Source: Bacillota bacterium
GTDB lineage: Bacteria; Bacillota; Clostridia; Christensenellales; Aristaeellaceae
Direction of reading: 5' to 3'
Assembly: GCA_023416655.1 (NCBI GenBank)
Contig: JAEZHK010000011.1
Location: forward strand, 18,979 to 82,978
DNA: 64,000 nt
The position numbers and the translations under genes are program-made. Under the pieces are notes generated by a model. It had not been told where the DNA came from. It saw nothing but the letters and a program-made list of their open reading frames with translations, and did not search any database. Below, piece after piece: positions 41,109 to 48,287 of the stretch. The number at the start of each line of letters is the position of its first letter. Within the stretch, counting starts at the first letter, position 1.

Positions 41109-41858
41109 ATGCGGCTGATTTCCTGGAACGTCAACGGCATCCGCGCCTGCGCGGGAAAGGGCTTTCTGGAGAGCGTCAACGCGCTGGACGCGGACGTGAT
41201 TTGCCTGCAGGAGGTCAAGGCGAAGGAGGAGCAGGTTGAAATCCAGCTCCCCGGCTATACCCGGGTGATCCACAGCGCCGACAAGCCCGGCTACTCGGGC
41301 ACGGCGGTCTTCTCCCGGGTGCCCCACGGCGAGCCGCGCTTTGGCATGGGCGTCGACCTCCACGACCACGAAGGCCGACTGATCACCCTGGACATGGGCG
41401 AATTTTTCCTGGTCAACTGCTACACGCCCAACTCGCAGCGCGGGCTGACGCGGCTCGATTACCGCATGCAGTGGGAGGACGACTTCCGCACGTACCTCGG
41501 CAAGCTGGATGAGGTAAAGCCGGTGGTGCTGTGCGGCGACCTCAACGTCGCCCATCAGGAGATCGACATCAAAAACGCCAAGTCCAACCACATGAACGCG
41601 GGCTTCACCGACGAGGAGCGCGAAAAATTCACGCTGCTGCTTCAGAGCGGCTTTGTCGACAGCTTCCGCCACCTGTACCCGGACCGGAAGGACGCCTATT
41701 CGTGGTGGAGCTACTTTGGAAACGCGCGCGCCTCCAACGTCGGCTGGCGCATCGACTACTTTGTGGTCTCCCGGAAGCTCAAAGATGCCATCCGGGATGC
41801 GGCCATCCACCCAAACGTCTTCGGCTCCGACCACTGTCCCGTGGAACTGACGCTGTAG
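41109..41858 (+). CDS. exoA: Exodeoxyribonuclease III / AP endonuclease
   Basis: 249 residues of the EEP superfamily. Signatures: MRLISWNVNGIRA (Asn), LQEVKAKEEQ (metal Glu), CYTPNSQRG, GDLNVAHQEIDIKN (catalytic Asp/Asn) and the final GSDHCPVELTL (Asp-His). It cuts at abasic sites and trims 3' ends in base-excision repair. The ATG at 41109 follows GGAGGG; six earlier codons in frame are not needed. It lies between two family 1 elements. Confidence 0.95.
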   Translation: MRLISWNVNGIRACAGKGFLESVNALDADVICLQEVKAKEEQVEIQLPGYTRVIHSADKPGYSGTAVFSRVPHGEPRFGMGVDLHDHEGRLITLDMGEFFLVNCYTPNSQRGLTRLDYRMQWEDDFRTYLGKLDEVKPVVLCGDLNVAHQEIDIKNAKSNHMNAGFTDEEREKFTLLLQSGFVDSFRHLYPDRKDAYSWWSYFGNARASNVGWRIDYFVVSRKLKDAIRDAAIHPNVFGSDHCPVELTL

Positions 41859-42043
41859 CGTCAGGCACCCAAAATCCGCCGGGCGGCTTTTGGGCGCGAA
41901 AGAGGAGGACTGCGTGAGCCATGAAATCCTGCGGGATTTCCGGGCGGCTCACTGACTCGCGGTATTGTTTCCACCACCAGTGTGCGCACTGGTTATGGAA
42001 ACCGATTTCCGGCGCGCAGGTCGCCGGAAACGATGGAAGCCTG
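41859..42043 (+). repeat. Four-hairpin 3' element, family 1, after exoA
   Basis: H1: CACCCAAAATCCG opposed by CGGCTTTTGGGCG. H2: GTGAGCC, GAAATCC, tgc, GGGATTTC, GGCTCAC. H3: GTTTCC, CCAGTG, TGCG, CACTGG, GGAAAC. H4: TTTCCGGCG / CGCCGGAAA. It ends CGATGGAAG. It fills most of the 303-bp gap before ytfI; the remaining 120 bp shows nothing. Confidence 0.92.
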
Positions 42044-42161
42044 GGAGGACGACAAGTTGACCCCGTGGTGGTTTCGCCGCGGGGGTTTTTCTTTGCCCCT
42101 ATCCGGCGCTTTCTTCCAAAAAAATTGCATAATTTGGTGTTTAGGCGCAAAGGCTACACCC

Positions 42162-42650
42162 ATGGTTGTGTATGTCTGGACGGCGTTTTTGATGATGCTC
42201 TACGCGGCCAACCTGCCGCTCAAACTGGTTGTCGACGTGGATACCACACGCGACGAACCGCTGCAGGTGGGCGTGGGCGTTTTTGTGCGTCCGAAAAAGC
42301 TGCACGAGCCGAAGAAGCGTTCGGGCAAGACGCACATTCCCGCTATTTCGCGGTCCGCCGTTTTTCGCTCTATTGTATACGTCTTCCGGCACACGCAATT
42401 TCAAGGCAAAGCCAGCCTGTGCGCCGGCGACGCCGCGCTGACCGCGATTCTATCCGGCGCGCTGATGGCGCTGACACTGGGCAAAGTGCACGTAACGCCC
42501 GATTTTTCCGACGGACCGCTCCGTTTGCGGTTTAGCGGGATGTTGTCGATCAAACCCGGGCATATTATGGGCGTCGCACTCGTCTGGGCGCGCAATGAAA
42601 TCAGCGGGAGGATCAATGCATGGAAAAGCATGCGATCGAGAGCATTATGA
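42162..42650 (+). CDS. ytfI: YtfI-like DUF2953 membrane protein
   Basis: 162 residues. One N-terminal membrane span (MVVYVWTAFLMMLYAANLP) and a beta-rich domain. The segment CAGDAALTAILSGALMAL followed by VHVTPDFSDGPLRLRFSGML and IKPGHIMGVAL is the DUF2953 pattern. In sporulating Bacillota this gene precedes gerW (ytfJ), and here too the two overlap by 31 bp. It is shorter than the usual 200-230 residues. The ATG at 42162 has only a weak ribosome-binding site (AAAGG); the longer frame upstream runs into a family 1 repeat and is not used. Confidence 0.7.
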   Translation: MVVYVWTAFLMMLYAANLPLKLVVDVDTTRDEPLQVGVGVFVRPKKLHEPKKRSGKTHIPAISRSAVFRSIVYVFRHTQFQGKASLCAGDAALTAILSGALMALTLGKVHVTPDFSDGPLRLRFSGMLSIKPGHIMGVALVWARNEISGRINAWKSMRSRAL

Positions 42651-43156
42651 CCGCCACCATGGAGAGTATCCGCGACATGGTGGACGTCAATACCGTCATC
42701 GGCGAGCCGGTCACCGCCAACGACGGCACGACGATCATCCCCATCTCCAGGGTCAGCTTCGGGTTTGTCGCCGGCGGCGGCGAGTATGAGCTGGCCGGCA
42801 AGAAATCCGGCGCTTCACAGGGCGGCGGAGGTGGCGGCGGTCAGATCGGCCACGGCGGTCAGAACGGACAGAACGGACAGGGCGGACAGGGCGGACAGAG
42901 CCAGGGCGTTCAGCAGCAGGAGTGCATGCCGTTTGCGGGCGGCGCGGGCGCGGGCGTGTCGGTGTCGCCGGTGGGCTTCCTCGTATGTAGCAGCGAGCAG
43001 GTGCGGCTGTTGCCCGCGCAGCCATACGCGCCGCTCGACCGCATCATCGAGCTGGCCCCGCAGCTGGTCTGCGACATCAAGAAATGGATGGGCAAGAAAG
43101 ATCCGCATTCGCATGCCCACCATGAATCCGAGCCGCCCACCGGCCAGCTGGACTAA
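42620..43156 (+). CDS. gerW: Spore germination/sporulation protein GerW (YtfJ)
   Basis: 178 residues. The family core is DVNTVIGEPVTANDGTTIIPISRVSFGFVAGGGEY, followed after a variable linker by AGVSVSPVGFLVCSSEQVRLL and LDRIIELAPQ. The linker (about 60-90) is a Gly/Gln/Asn low-complexity stretch (GGGGGGGQIG..GQNGQNGQGGQGGQSQG), longer than usual. The C-terminus is His-rich. It is a spore-associated protein needed for some germination steps in Bacillus. The ATG follows GGGAGG inside ytfI. A family 3 element begins 16 bases after the stop. Confidence 0.92.
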   Translation: MEKHAIESIMTATMESIRDMVDVNTVIGEPVTANDGTTIIPISRVSFGFVAGGGEYELAGKKSGASQGGGGGGGQIGHGGQNGQNGQGGQGGQSQGVQQQECMPFAGGAGAGVSVSPVGFLVCSSEQVRLLPAQPYAPLDRIIELAPQLVCDIKKWMGKKDPHSHAHHESEPPTGQLD

Positions 43157-43171
43157 GGCCGGAAGACCGGG

Positions 43172-43245
43172 GAACGCCGGGGGCTCTGCCCCCGGACCCC
43201 CGCAAGGGGGATGATCCCCCTTGACCCCACACAGAAGGGTAGAAT
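43172..43245 (+). repeat. GC-rich 3' hairpin element, family 3, after gerW
   Basis: GAACGCCGGGGGCTCTGCCC, then CCGGACCCCCGCAAGGGGGA, then TCCCCCTTGACCCCACACAG. Three consecutive hairpins, sense orientation. Confidence 0.88.
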
Positions 43246-43359
43246 AGAAAACATGCGACTGCGTTCTTATCTCCCGAGAGTCCGGGGGGAGCAGCCGATT
43301 TTTAGGCAACCGGAAGCCGACGCGGCCGCCGGTTGCCTGTTCCTTTATCCAGATTACCA

Positions 43360-43388
43360 TTGCCGATGGAAACCGCCCATGCTATAAT
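43360..43388 (+). promoter_or_regulatory. Promoter for fucU
   Basis: TTGCCG and TATAAT are 17 bp apart, 36 bp upstream of the ATG. Confidence 0.75.
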
Positions 43389-43423
43389 ATGACAGGTATA
43401 TCAATGGAAGGGCGTGTATTTGA

Positions 43424-43849
43424 ATGCTGAAGGGCATTTCTCCGGTTCTCTCCCCGGAACTGCTCAAAATTCTGATGGAAATGGGTCATGGCGATGAGCT
43501 GGTGATCGGGGACGGCAACTTCCCCGCCGCGTCGATGGCAAAGCGCCTGGTGCGGCTGGACGGCCACGGCGTCCCGGAAATTCTGGACGCGATCATGCAG
43601 CTGTTCCCGCTGGACACCTTTGTGGAGCGCCCGGTGGGGCTGATGCAGGTGGTGCCCGGCGACGATACCGTGCCGGTCATCTGGGAAGACTACAAGCGCA
43701 TCATCGCCAAGTACGAGGGCGAGGTCGGCATCGAGGAAGTCGAGCGCTTCGCGTTCTACGACAGGGCCCGCGAGGCCTACTGCTGCGTCGCCACCGGCGA
43801 ACGAGCGCTGTACGCCAACATCATCCTTAAAAAAGGCGTCGTAATCTGA
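43424..43849 (+). CDS. fucU: RbsD/FucU-family L-fucose mutarotase
   Basis: 141 residues. MLKGISPVLSPELLKILMEMGHGDELVIGDGNFPA is the FucU opening, with the catalytic-region His in MGHGDE; the end (DRAREAYCCVATGERALYANIILKKGVV) also fits. It interconverts anomers of L-fucose or a related sugar. No fuc operon genes are adjacent, so it acts with enzymes encoded elsewhere. It has its own promoter, and the ribosome-binding site is GGAAGGG. It is followed by several hairpins. Confidence 0.88.
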   Translation: MLKGISPVLSPELLKILMEMGHGDELVIGDGNFPAASMAKRLVRLDGHGVPEILDAIMQLFPLDTFVERPVGLMQVVPGDDTVPVIWEDYKRIIAKYEGEVGIEEVERFAFYDRAREAYCCVATGERALYANIILKKGVVI

Positions 43850-44045
43850 AGGTCCATCAAATCCACCAAGGCGGATTTGATGGAGGCGCAGGCCTTGTGA
43901 AGCCAAGGCTTCACGGGCAGGCCTGCGCGCGAAGCGGTATGGGCAACCTGCGGCCGTACACGCCGCCCTCCGGTTGCCGTTAATGAATCGGGGGCTGTGG
44001 CCCCCGAACCCCCGTAAGAAGTGACGGGGGAATCCAAAAGACCCG
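43850..44045 (+). repeat. Multi-hairpin 3' region after fucU
   Basis: CCATCAAATCC / GGATTTGATGG begins three bases after the stop codon, like H1 of family 1. Then GCGCAGGCCT / AGGCCTGCGC enclosing GTGAAGCC / GGCTTCAC, then GGCAACC / GGTTGCC, then GGGGGCTGTGGCCCCC with CGAACCCCCG (partial family 3). The architecture is like families 1 and 3 but the sequences are different. With the leader of the next gene it fills the 326-bp gap. Confidence 0.6.
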
Positions 44046-44175
44046 AGGCGTCTTACGACGCAAGTTAACCGGAGGAATGCGTTTTGCAAAGGCCTGTCGG
44101 CGCCGCGGCCCTTCGCGGGGTGCTTGAAATTTTCCGCGCGGGGTATGTATCCGGTGGCGCGAAGGCGGTGGCCGC

Positions 44176-44997
44176 ATGGTGATCCGCTATCAGGGCACCG
44201 GCGCGTACGAGGGCATCCCGGCGATGTTCTGCTCCTGCGACACCTGCCGCGAGGCCAGGGCGACCGGCGGCGTAGAGATCCGAAGCCGCTCCGGCGCGCT
44301 GGTGGACGGCACACTCAAGCTGGACTTCCCGCCCGACGCCTACTGGCAGATGATACGCGACGGCATCGACTACGCAATGCTGACGGCGGTCCTCATCACC
44401 CACACCCACACCGACCACTACGCGGTGTGGGACCTGATGACCCGGCTGCCCCACTACGCGAACCTTCCGGGCGCGGCGCCGCTCACGGTGGTCGGAAACG
44501 AAAAGTGCGGGGAATTGCTGGCCGCGGAGCTGGTGAAAAAGCACGAGCCGGACGGCGGCGGGCGACTTACGTTTTTGCGGGCCGTGCTCCATGAACCGCT
44601 CCGGCTGGGGGATCACACCGTGACCGCGGTGAGGGCCAACCACAAGCCCAGCGAAGAGGCGCTCAATTACGTAGTGGAGCGGGGCGGAAAGCGACTCCTC
44701 TACGCCCACGACACCGGGGAGTTCCTGCCTGCGACGGTCGGTTTCCTTAAAGGGATGGCGCTTGATTTCGTGTCGATGGACTGCACCAGCGGCCTCACCG
44801 ACACCGGCGACCACCACATGGGGCTGCCCAATTGCCGACGTATGCGAGATCTTCTCGTCCGCACCGGCGCGGCCAAACCGGGCGCGGTCTTCGCGCTCAG
44901 CCACGTATCCCACAACAGCCATGTCAGCCACGCGCGGCTTCAAGAAGCTGCCGACGGCTTTCTCGTAGCCCACGACGGCATGGAAATCCAAATTTAG
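44176..44997 (+). CDS. PhnP-like metallo-beta-lactamase-fold phosphodiesterase
   Basis: 273 residues. An N-terminal GTGAYEGIPAMFCSCDTC has Cys19, 21 and 24, the structural zinc site of PhnP. The metal motif HTHTDH is at 76-81, and later ligands are His and Asp (..HDTGEF..MDCTSG..SHVSHNSH). PhnP cleaves phosphoribosyl cyclic phosphate; related proteins cut other cyclic nucleotides. There are no phn genes here, so the substrate is open. The start is uncertain: ATG at 44176 has only GGCGGTGG upstream. DUF1858 follows 21 bp later. Confidence 0.85.
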   Translation: MVIRYQGTGAYEGIPAMFCSCDTCREARATGGVEIRSRSGALVDGTLKLDFPPDAYWQMIRDGIDYAMLTAVLITHTHTDHYAVWDLMTRLPHYANLPGAAPLTVVGNEKCGELLAAELVKKHEPDGGGRLTFLRAVLHEPLRLGDHTVTAVRANHKPSEEALNYVVERGGKRLLYAHDTGEFLPATVGFLKGMALDFVSMDCTSGLTDTGDHHMGLPNCRRMRDLLVRTGAAKPGAVFALSHVSHNSHVSHARLQEAADGFLVAHDGMEIQI

Positions 44998-45018
44998 ACC
45001 CCTGAGGAGGAAGACCCC

Positions 45019-45222
45019 ATGATTACAAAGCAGATGTCCATCGGCGAAGTGCTTCGCCTGGACCGCAACACCGCCCCGATCTTCATGCAGTACGGCATGC
45101 ACTGCCTGGGTTGCCCCCACGCCACCGCCGAGAGCATCGAGCAGGCTGGCATGGTGCACGGCATCGACGTGGACCAGCTGATTAACGACCTGAACGATCT
45201 TCTGGACAAGAAAGCCACCTGA
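45019..45222 (+). CDS. DUF1858 (ScdA_N-like) small protein
   Basis: 67 residues, the full domain: MSIGEVLRLDRNTAPIFMQYGMHCLGCPHA, with the C29-x2-C32 pair typical of the family, then helices. The domain is found alone or attached to hybrid-cluster and iron-sulfur repair (ScdA/RIC) proteins. A good GAGGAGG site lies upstream. Its position 21 bp after the phosphodiesterase and before a ferritin-like gene suggests a link to iron or redox stress, which is inference. A family 1 element follows. Confidence 0.88.
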   Translation: MITKQMSIGEVLRLDRNTAPIFMQYGMHCLGCPHATAESIEQAGMVHGIDVDQLINDLNDLLDKKAT

Positions 45223-45412
45223 GCAGGGCGTTGAAAAACCACGATGGTTTTGGGGCGCAAAGGGAAGAAGACTGCGTGAGCCTGAAATTCTCAGGAATTT
45301 CCGGGCGGCTCACTGACCAAAGGAGTGTTTTCCGCAACCAGTATTCGTACTGGTTGCGGAAAACCGTAACCGGCGCACAGGTCGCCGGTTACGGTTTGAA
45401 TGTACGTCAGAA
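45223..45412 (+). repeat. Four-hairpin 3' element, family 1, best-paired copy
   Basis: H2: GAGCC / GGCTC with inner GAAATTC / GAATTTC. H3 (45327-45364) is a perfect 17-bp stem, GTTTTCCGCAACCAGTA with its complement, around a TTCG tetraloop. H4 (45365-45393) is a perfect 11-bp stem, CGTAACCGGCG / CGCCGGTTACG, loop CACAGGT. H1 is imperfect. Both H3 and H4 differ from the other copies on both arms. Confidence 0.93.
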
Positions 45413-45450
45413 GAACCGGCTGTCTGTCGCATGCCAAACGCCTGATCCGG

Positions 45451-45559
45451 TTATCCACAGCCCGGCCCGGTCCGGGTTTCGACAAAAGCACCGATTTTGC
45501 GCGATTTTCGCCAGGTTATCCACAATTTCTTCATCGTTGGCTGTGGATAATGTGGATAA
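45451..45559. promoter_or_regulatory. DnaA-box cluster
   Basis: Four perfect TTATCCACA boxes in 109 bp: 45451-45459 and 45516-45524 on the plus strand, 45542-45550 and 45551-45559 on the minus strand. The last two abut head-to-tail. A weaker CGCGGATAA box follows at 45564-45572. The cluster ends 26 bp before the ferritin-like ATG, so it could be a DnaA-controlled promoter region, a DnaA titration site or a replication-origin part. Confidence 0.85.
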
Positions 45560-45585
45560 CCGCGCGGATAAGAGAGGGTTCACCG

Positions 45586-46092
45586 ATGAGCCATCAGTTC
45601 AGCGATCTGGAAGGGCTGCGCATCGCCATGGAGATGGAGCGGCGTGGCCACGAGTTCTACCGTCGCGCGGCCCGGCTGACCAAGTCCGAGGGCATCGTCC
45701 GGATGCTGGAGGAACTGGCCGTCGAAGAAGAGGGGCATGAGCGTGATTTTGCCAAGCTGCTGGAGGACCAGTGCGCGGGCCGCTTTGCGGAAGCTTCCGT
45801 ATGCTACGCGGGCGAAACCAGCACCTACCTGTCGGCGATCGCGGCGGACATCGTATTTCCCGGCGGCCTGATGGAAGTGGGGCGGCGGGGCGGTTTCGAC
45901 AGCCTGCCCGCCATCCTGACCACCGCCATCGATTCCGAGAAGAACGCGATCCTGTTCTACTCAGAGCTGAAGGAGCTGACCGGGGACGAGAGCGCGAAAA
46001 GCGCGTTCGGCTCGGTCATCTCGCAGGAAAAGGTTCACCTGGCCCGGCTGCAGGAGCAGCTGAACTCGTCAGAGCGTTTTTTCAACGCATAG
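45586..46092 (+). CDS. Ferritin-like / rubrerythrin-type diiron protein
   Basis: 168 residues, a four-helix bundle. The iron-ligand pattern E-x6-Y and two ExxH motifs can be seen: MEMERRGHEFYRRAA, EEEGHERDF, SEKNAILFYSEL and SQEKVHLARL. There is no C-terminal rubredoxin domain. It likely detoxifies peroxide or stores iron. The ATG follows AGAGAGGG; the frame continues upstream through the DnaA-box cluster but without a start. Its last codons form a small GCGTT / AACGC hairpin, the start of a family 1 element. Confidence 0.85.
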   Translation: MSHQFSDLEGLRIAMEMERRGHEFYRRAARLTKSEGIVRMLEELAVEEEGHERDFAKLLEDQCAGRFAEASVCYAGETSTYLSAIAADIVFPGGLMEVGRRGGFDSLPAILTTAIDSEKNAILFYSELKELTGDESAKSAFGSVISQEKVHLARLQEQLNSSERFFNA

Positions 46093-46228
46093 GAAGCGGC
46101 TCTGCGTGAGCCTGAAATTCTGAGGAATTTCCGGGCGGCTCACTGACATAAGGAATTGTTTCCTCCACCAGTGTTCGCACTGGTTATGGAAACCGATTCC
46201 CGGCGCGCGGGTCGCCGGGAACGATCAT
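46076..46228 (+). repeat. Four-hairpin 3' element, family 1, after the ferritin-like gene
   Basis: H1 is short and lies inside the end of the gene. H2: GTGAGCC / GGCTCAC with GAAATTC / GAATTTC. H3: GTTTCC, CCAGTG, loop TTCG, CACTGG, GGAAAC. H4: TTCCCGGCG / CGCCGGGAA. Confidence 0.9.
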
Positions 46229-46277
46229 ATTTCTGCGCGGGTTTAATAACAGTCTATCGTTCTGAGGGGGGACGCCG

Positions 46278-47990
46278 ATGGATTTCATGTCCGAATACAG
46301 GCGCTGGCTGGAATTCGTGGGTGAGGACGAGCGCGCGGAGCTGAACGCGATCGCCTCCGACCCGAAGGAGATCGAGGACCGCTTCTACACCGGGCTGTCC
46401 TTTGGCACCGCCGGTATGCGCGGCATTCTGGGCGCGGGACTCAACCGCATGAACGCCTGGAACGTGCGCCGGGCGACCCGCGCGCTGGCCAAGGTCATCC
46501 TGGGGGCGCCGGGGCAGGCGGAGCGGGGCGTGGCCATCGCCTACGACTCCCGGAAGTTCTCGCCGGAATTCGCGCGGGAGGCGGCGCTGGTCCTGGCGGC
46601 CGCAGGCGTGAAGGCCATGCTGTTTGATTCGCTCCGGCCGGTGCCGGTGCTCTCCTACGCGGTCCGCCATCTTCACGCCATCGCGGGCGTGGTGATCACC
46701 GCCAGCCACAACCCGCCCGCCTACAACGGCTACAAGGTCTACTGGGAGGACGGCGGCCAGGTCGCGCCCGAGCGCGCGGAGGCCATCCAGGCGATGATCG
46801 GCGAGACGCCTTTCTCCGACTGCGCGCCGATGGACGAGGCGGAGGCCCGCGAGAAGGGTCTGTTGGTCACAATCCCCGCCTCGGTGGACGACGATTACAT
46901 GGCGATGGTCAAGGGGCTGTGCGTCAACCCGGAGTTGGCCCGGGAGATGGGACCGACGCTCAAGATCGTCTACACGCCGCTGCACGGCTCCGGCAACGTA
47001 CCGGTCAGGCGGATGCTGAAGGAACTGGGCTTCACCCAGGTGTTTGTGGTGCCGGAGCAGGAAATGCCCGACCCGGCCTTCTCCACCGTCGCCCAGCCCA
47101 ACCCGGAGGACCCCGCCGCATTCACGCTGGCGCTGAAGCTTCGTGAGCAGTTGGGCGCGGACGCGGTGTTCGGCACCGATCCGGACTGCGACCGGGTGGG
47201 CATCGCGGTGCTCGACGAGGCGGGCAAGGTGCACATCCTGTCGGGCAACCAGATCGGCTGCCTGCTGCTGGACTACGTGCTGTCCCAGAAGGCGGAGCGG
47301 GGCCAACTTCCACAAAACGCCGCGGTGGTGCAGTCCTTTGTGTCCACCGAAATGACGCGCGCCATCGCCGCCACCTACGGCGTGAAGGTGTTCGACGTGC
47401 CCACAGGGTTCAAGTACATCGCGGAGAAGATCCAGTGCTTTGAGGACACCGGCGAGCACACGTTCCTGTTCGGCTTTGAGGAGAGCTTCGGCTACCTTTC
47501 GGGCACACAGGTGCGCGACAAGGACGGCGTCAACGCCTGCATGCTGATCGCAGAGACCGCCGCCTTCTACAAGAAGAAGGGCATGACGCTCTACGACGCG
47601 CTGATGGGCCTCTATAAGAAGTACGGCTGGTACCTGGAGAAGACCATGTCCCACACGCTGACCGGGAAAGACGGGCAGGCGATGATCGGCGAAATCATGC
47701 GCTCGCTGCGGGAGAATCCGCCCGCGGAGGTCGCGGGGCTGAATGTACTGGCCGTCCGGGATTACCTGGAAGGCACCCGCGCGGCGGGCGGCGCGGTCGA
47801 GCCCATCGACTTCCCCACCAGCAACGCCCTGTACTTCGAGCTTGAGGACAGCGCCTGGACCGCCATCCGCCCCTCCGGCACCGAACCCAAGGTCAAGCTG
47901 TACGTGGGCATCCGCGAATCTTCCGAACCCGCCGCCCGCGAACTGCTCGACTGCTGCGCCAAGGCCGCGCTCAGCCTGATGGAGCGGTAA
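46278..47990 (+). CDS. pgcA: Alpha-phosphoglucomutase / phosphomannomutase
   Basis: 570 residues of the phosphohexomutase superfamily. The phosphoserine is Ser143 in TASHNPPAYNGYK; the metal loop is GTDPDCDRVG (about 300-309), the sugar-binding loop is GFEESFGYL and the phosphate-binding loop is RPSGTEPKVKLYVG. The length and GFEES motif match the Bacillus PgcA type. It links glucose-1-phosphate from glgP with glucose-6-phosphate, and supplies UDP-glucose for surface glycans. The ATG follows GGGGGG. It ends in a family 3 element. Confidence 0.93.
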   Translation: MDFMSEYRRWLEFVGEDERAELNAIASDPKEIEDRFYTGLSFGTAGMRGILGAGLNRMNAWNVRRATRALAKVILGAPGQAERGVAIAYDSRKFSPEFAREAALVLAAAGVKAMLFDSLRPVPVLSYAVRHLHAIAGVVITASHNPPAYNGYKVYWEDGGQVAPERAEAIQAMIGETPFSDCAPMDEAEAREKGLLVTIPASVDDDYMAMVKGLCVNPELAREMGPTLKIVYTPLHGSGNVPVRRMLKELGFTQVFVVPEQEMPDPAFSTVAQPNPEDPAAFTLALKLREQLGADAVFGTDPDCDRVGIAVLDEAGKVHILSGNQIGCLLLDYVLSQKAERGQLPQNAAVVQSFVSTEMTRAIAATYGVKVFDVPTGFKYIAEKIQCFEDTGEHTFLFGFEESFGYLSGTQVRDKDGVNACMLIAETAAFYKKKGMTLYDALMGLYKKYGWYLEKTMSHTLTGKDGQAMIGEIMRSLRENPPAEVAGLNVLAVRDYLEGTRAAGGAVEPIDFPTSNALYFELEDSAWTAIRPSGTEPKVKLYVGIRESSEPAARELLDCCAKAALSLMER

Positions 47991-48009
47991 GGGAGACGGA
48001 AAGGCGAAG

Positions 48010-48090
48010 GAACGGAGGGAACGCCGGGGCGCTGCCCCGGACCCCGCCAGGAGAGCATGATGCTCCCCTGGACCCCACCACAAGGGAATT
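48010..48090 (+). repeat. GC-rich 3' hairpin element, family 3, after pgcA
   Basis: GAACGCCGGGGCGCTGCCCC, then GGACCCCGCCAGGAGAGCAT and GCTCCCCTGGACCCCACCAC. Sense orientation. The hairpin stems differ from the other copies on both arms (GGAGagcatgatGCTCC). Confidence 0.88.
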
Positions 48091-48108
48091 ATAGAAACAG
48101 TGCAACAT

Positions 48109-48149
48109 AAAGGCCTCTGTGCGGAGACATGCTCCAGCGCAGAGGCCTT
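48109..48149. terminator. Hairpin between convergent genes
   Basis: AAGGCCTCTG / CAGAGGCCTT with an imperfect inner part (TGC / GCG) and no U tract. It lies between two family 3 elements. Confidence 0.5.
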
Positions 48150-48206
48150 GGATTCTATACCTGTTGATCACCGCACCTTTGACCTGAAAATGAACGCGCC
48201 AGCGGA

Positions 48207-48287
48207 CATTTTCCCCCTGTGTGGGGTCAAGGGGAGATCATCTCCCCTGCGGGATTCCAAAGGGCAGCGCCCTTTGGCGCATCCCCC
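48207..48287 (-). repeat. GC-rich 3' hairpin element, family 3, after the SH3 wall-protein gene
   Basis: On the minus strand GATGCGCCAAAGGGCGCTGC, then CCTTTGGAATCCCGCAGGGG and the arm TCTCCCCTTGACCCCACACA. It starts at the stop codon, same sense. Confidence 0.88.
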
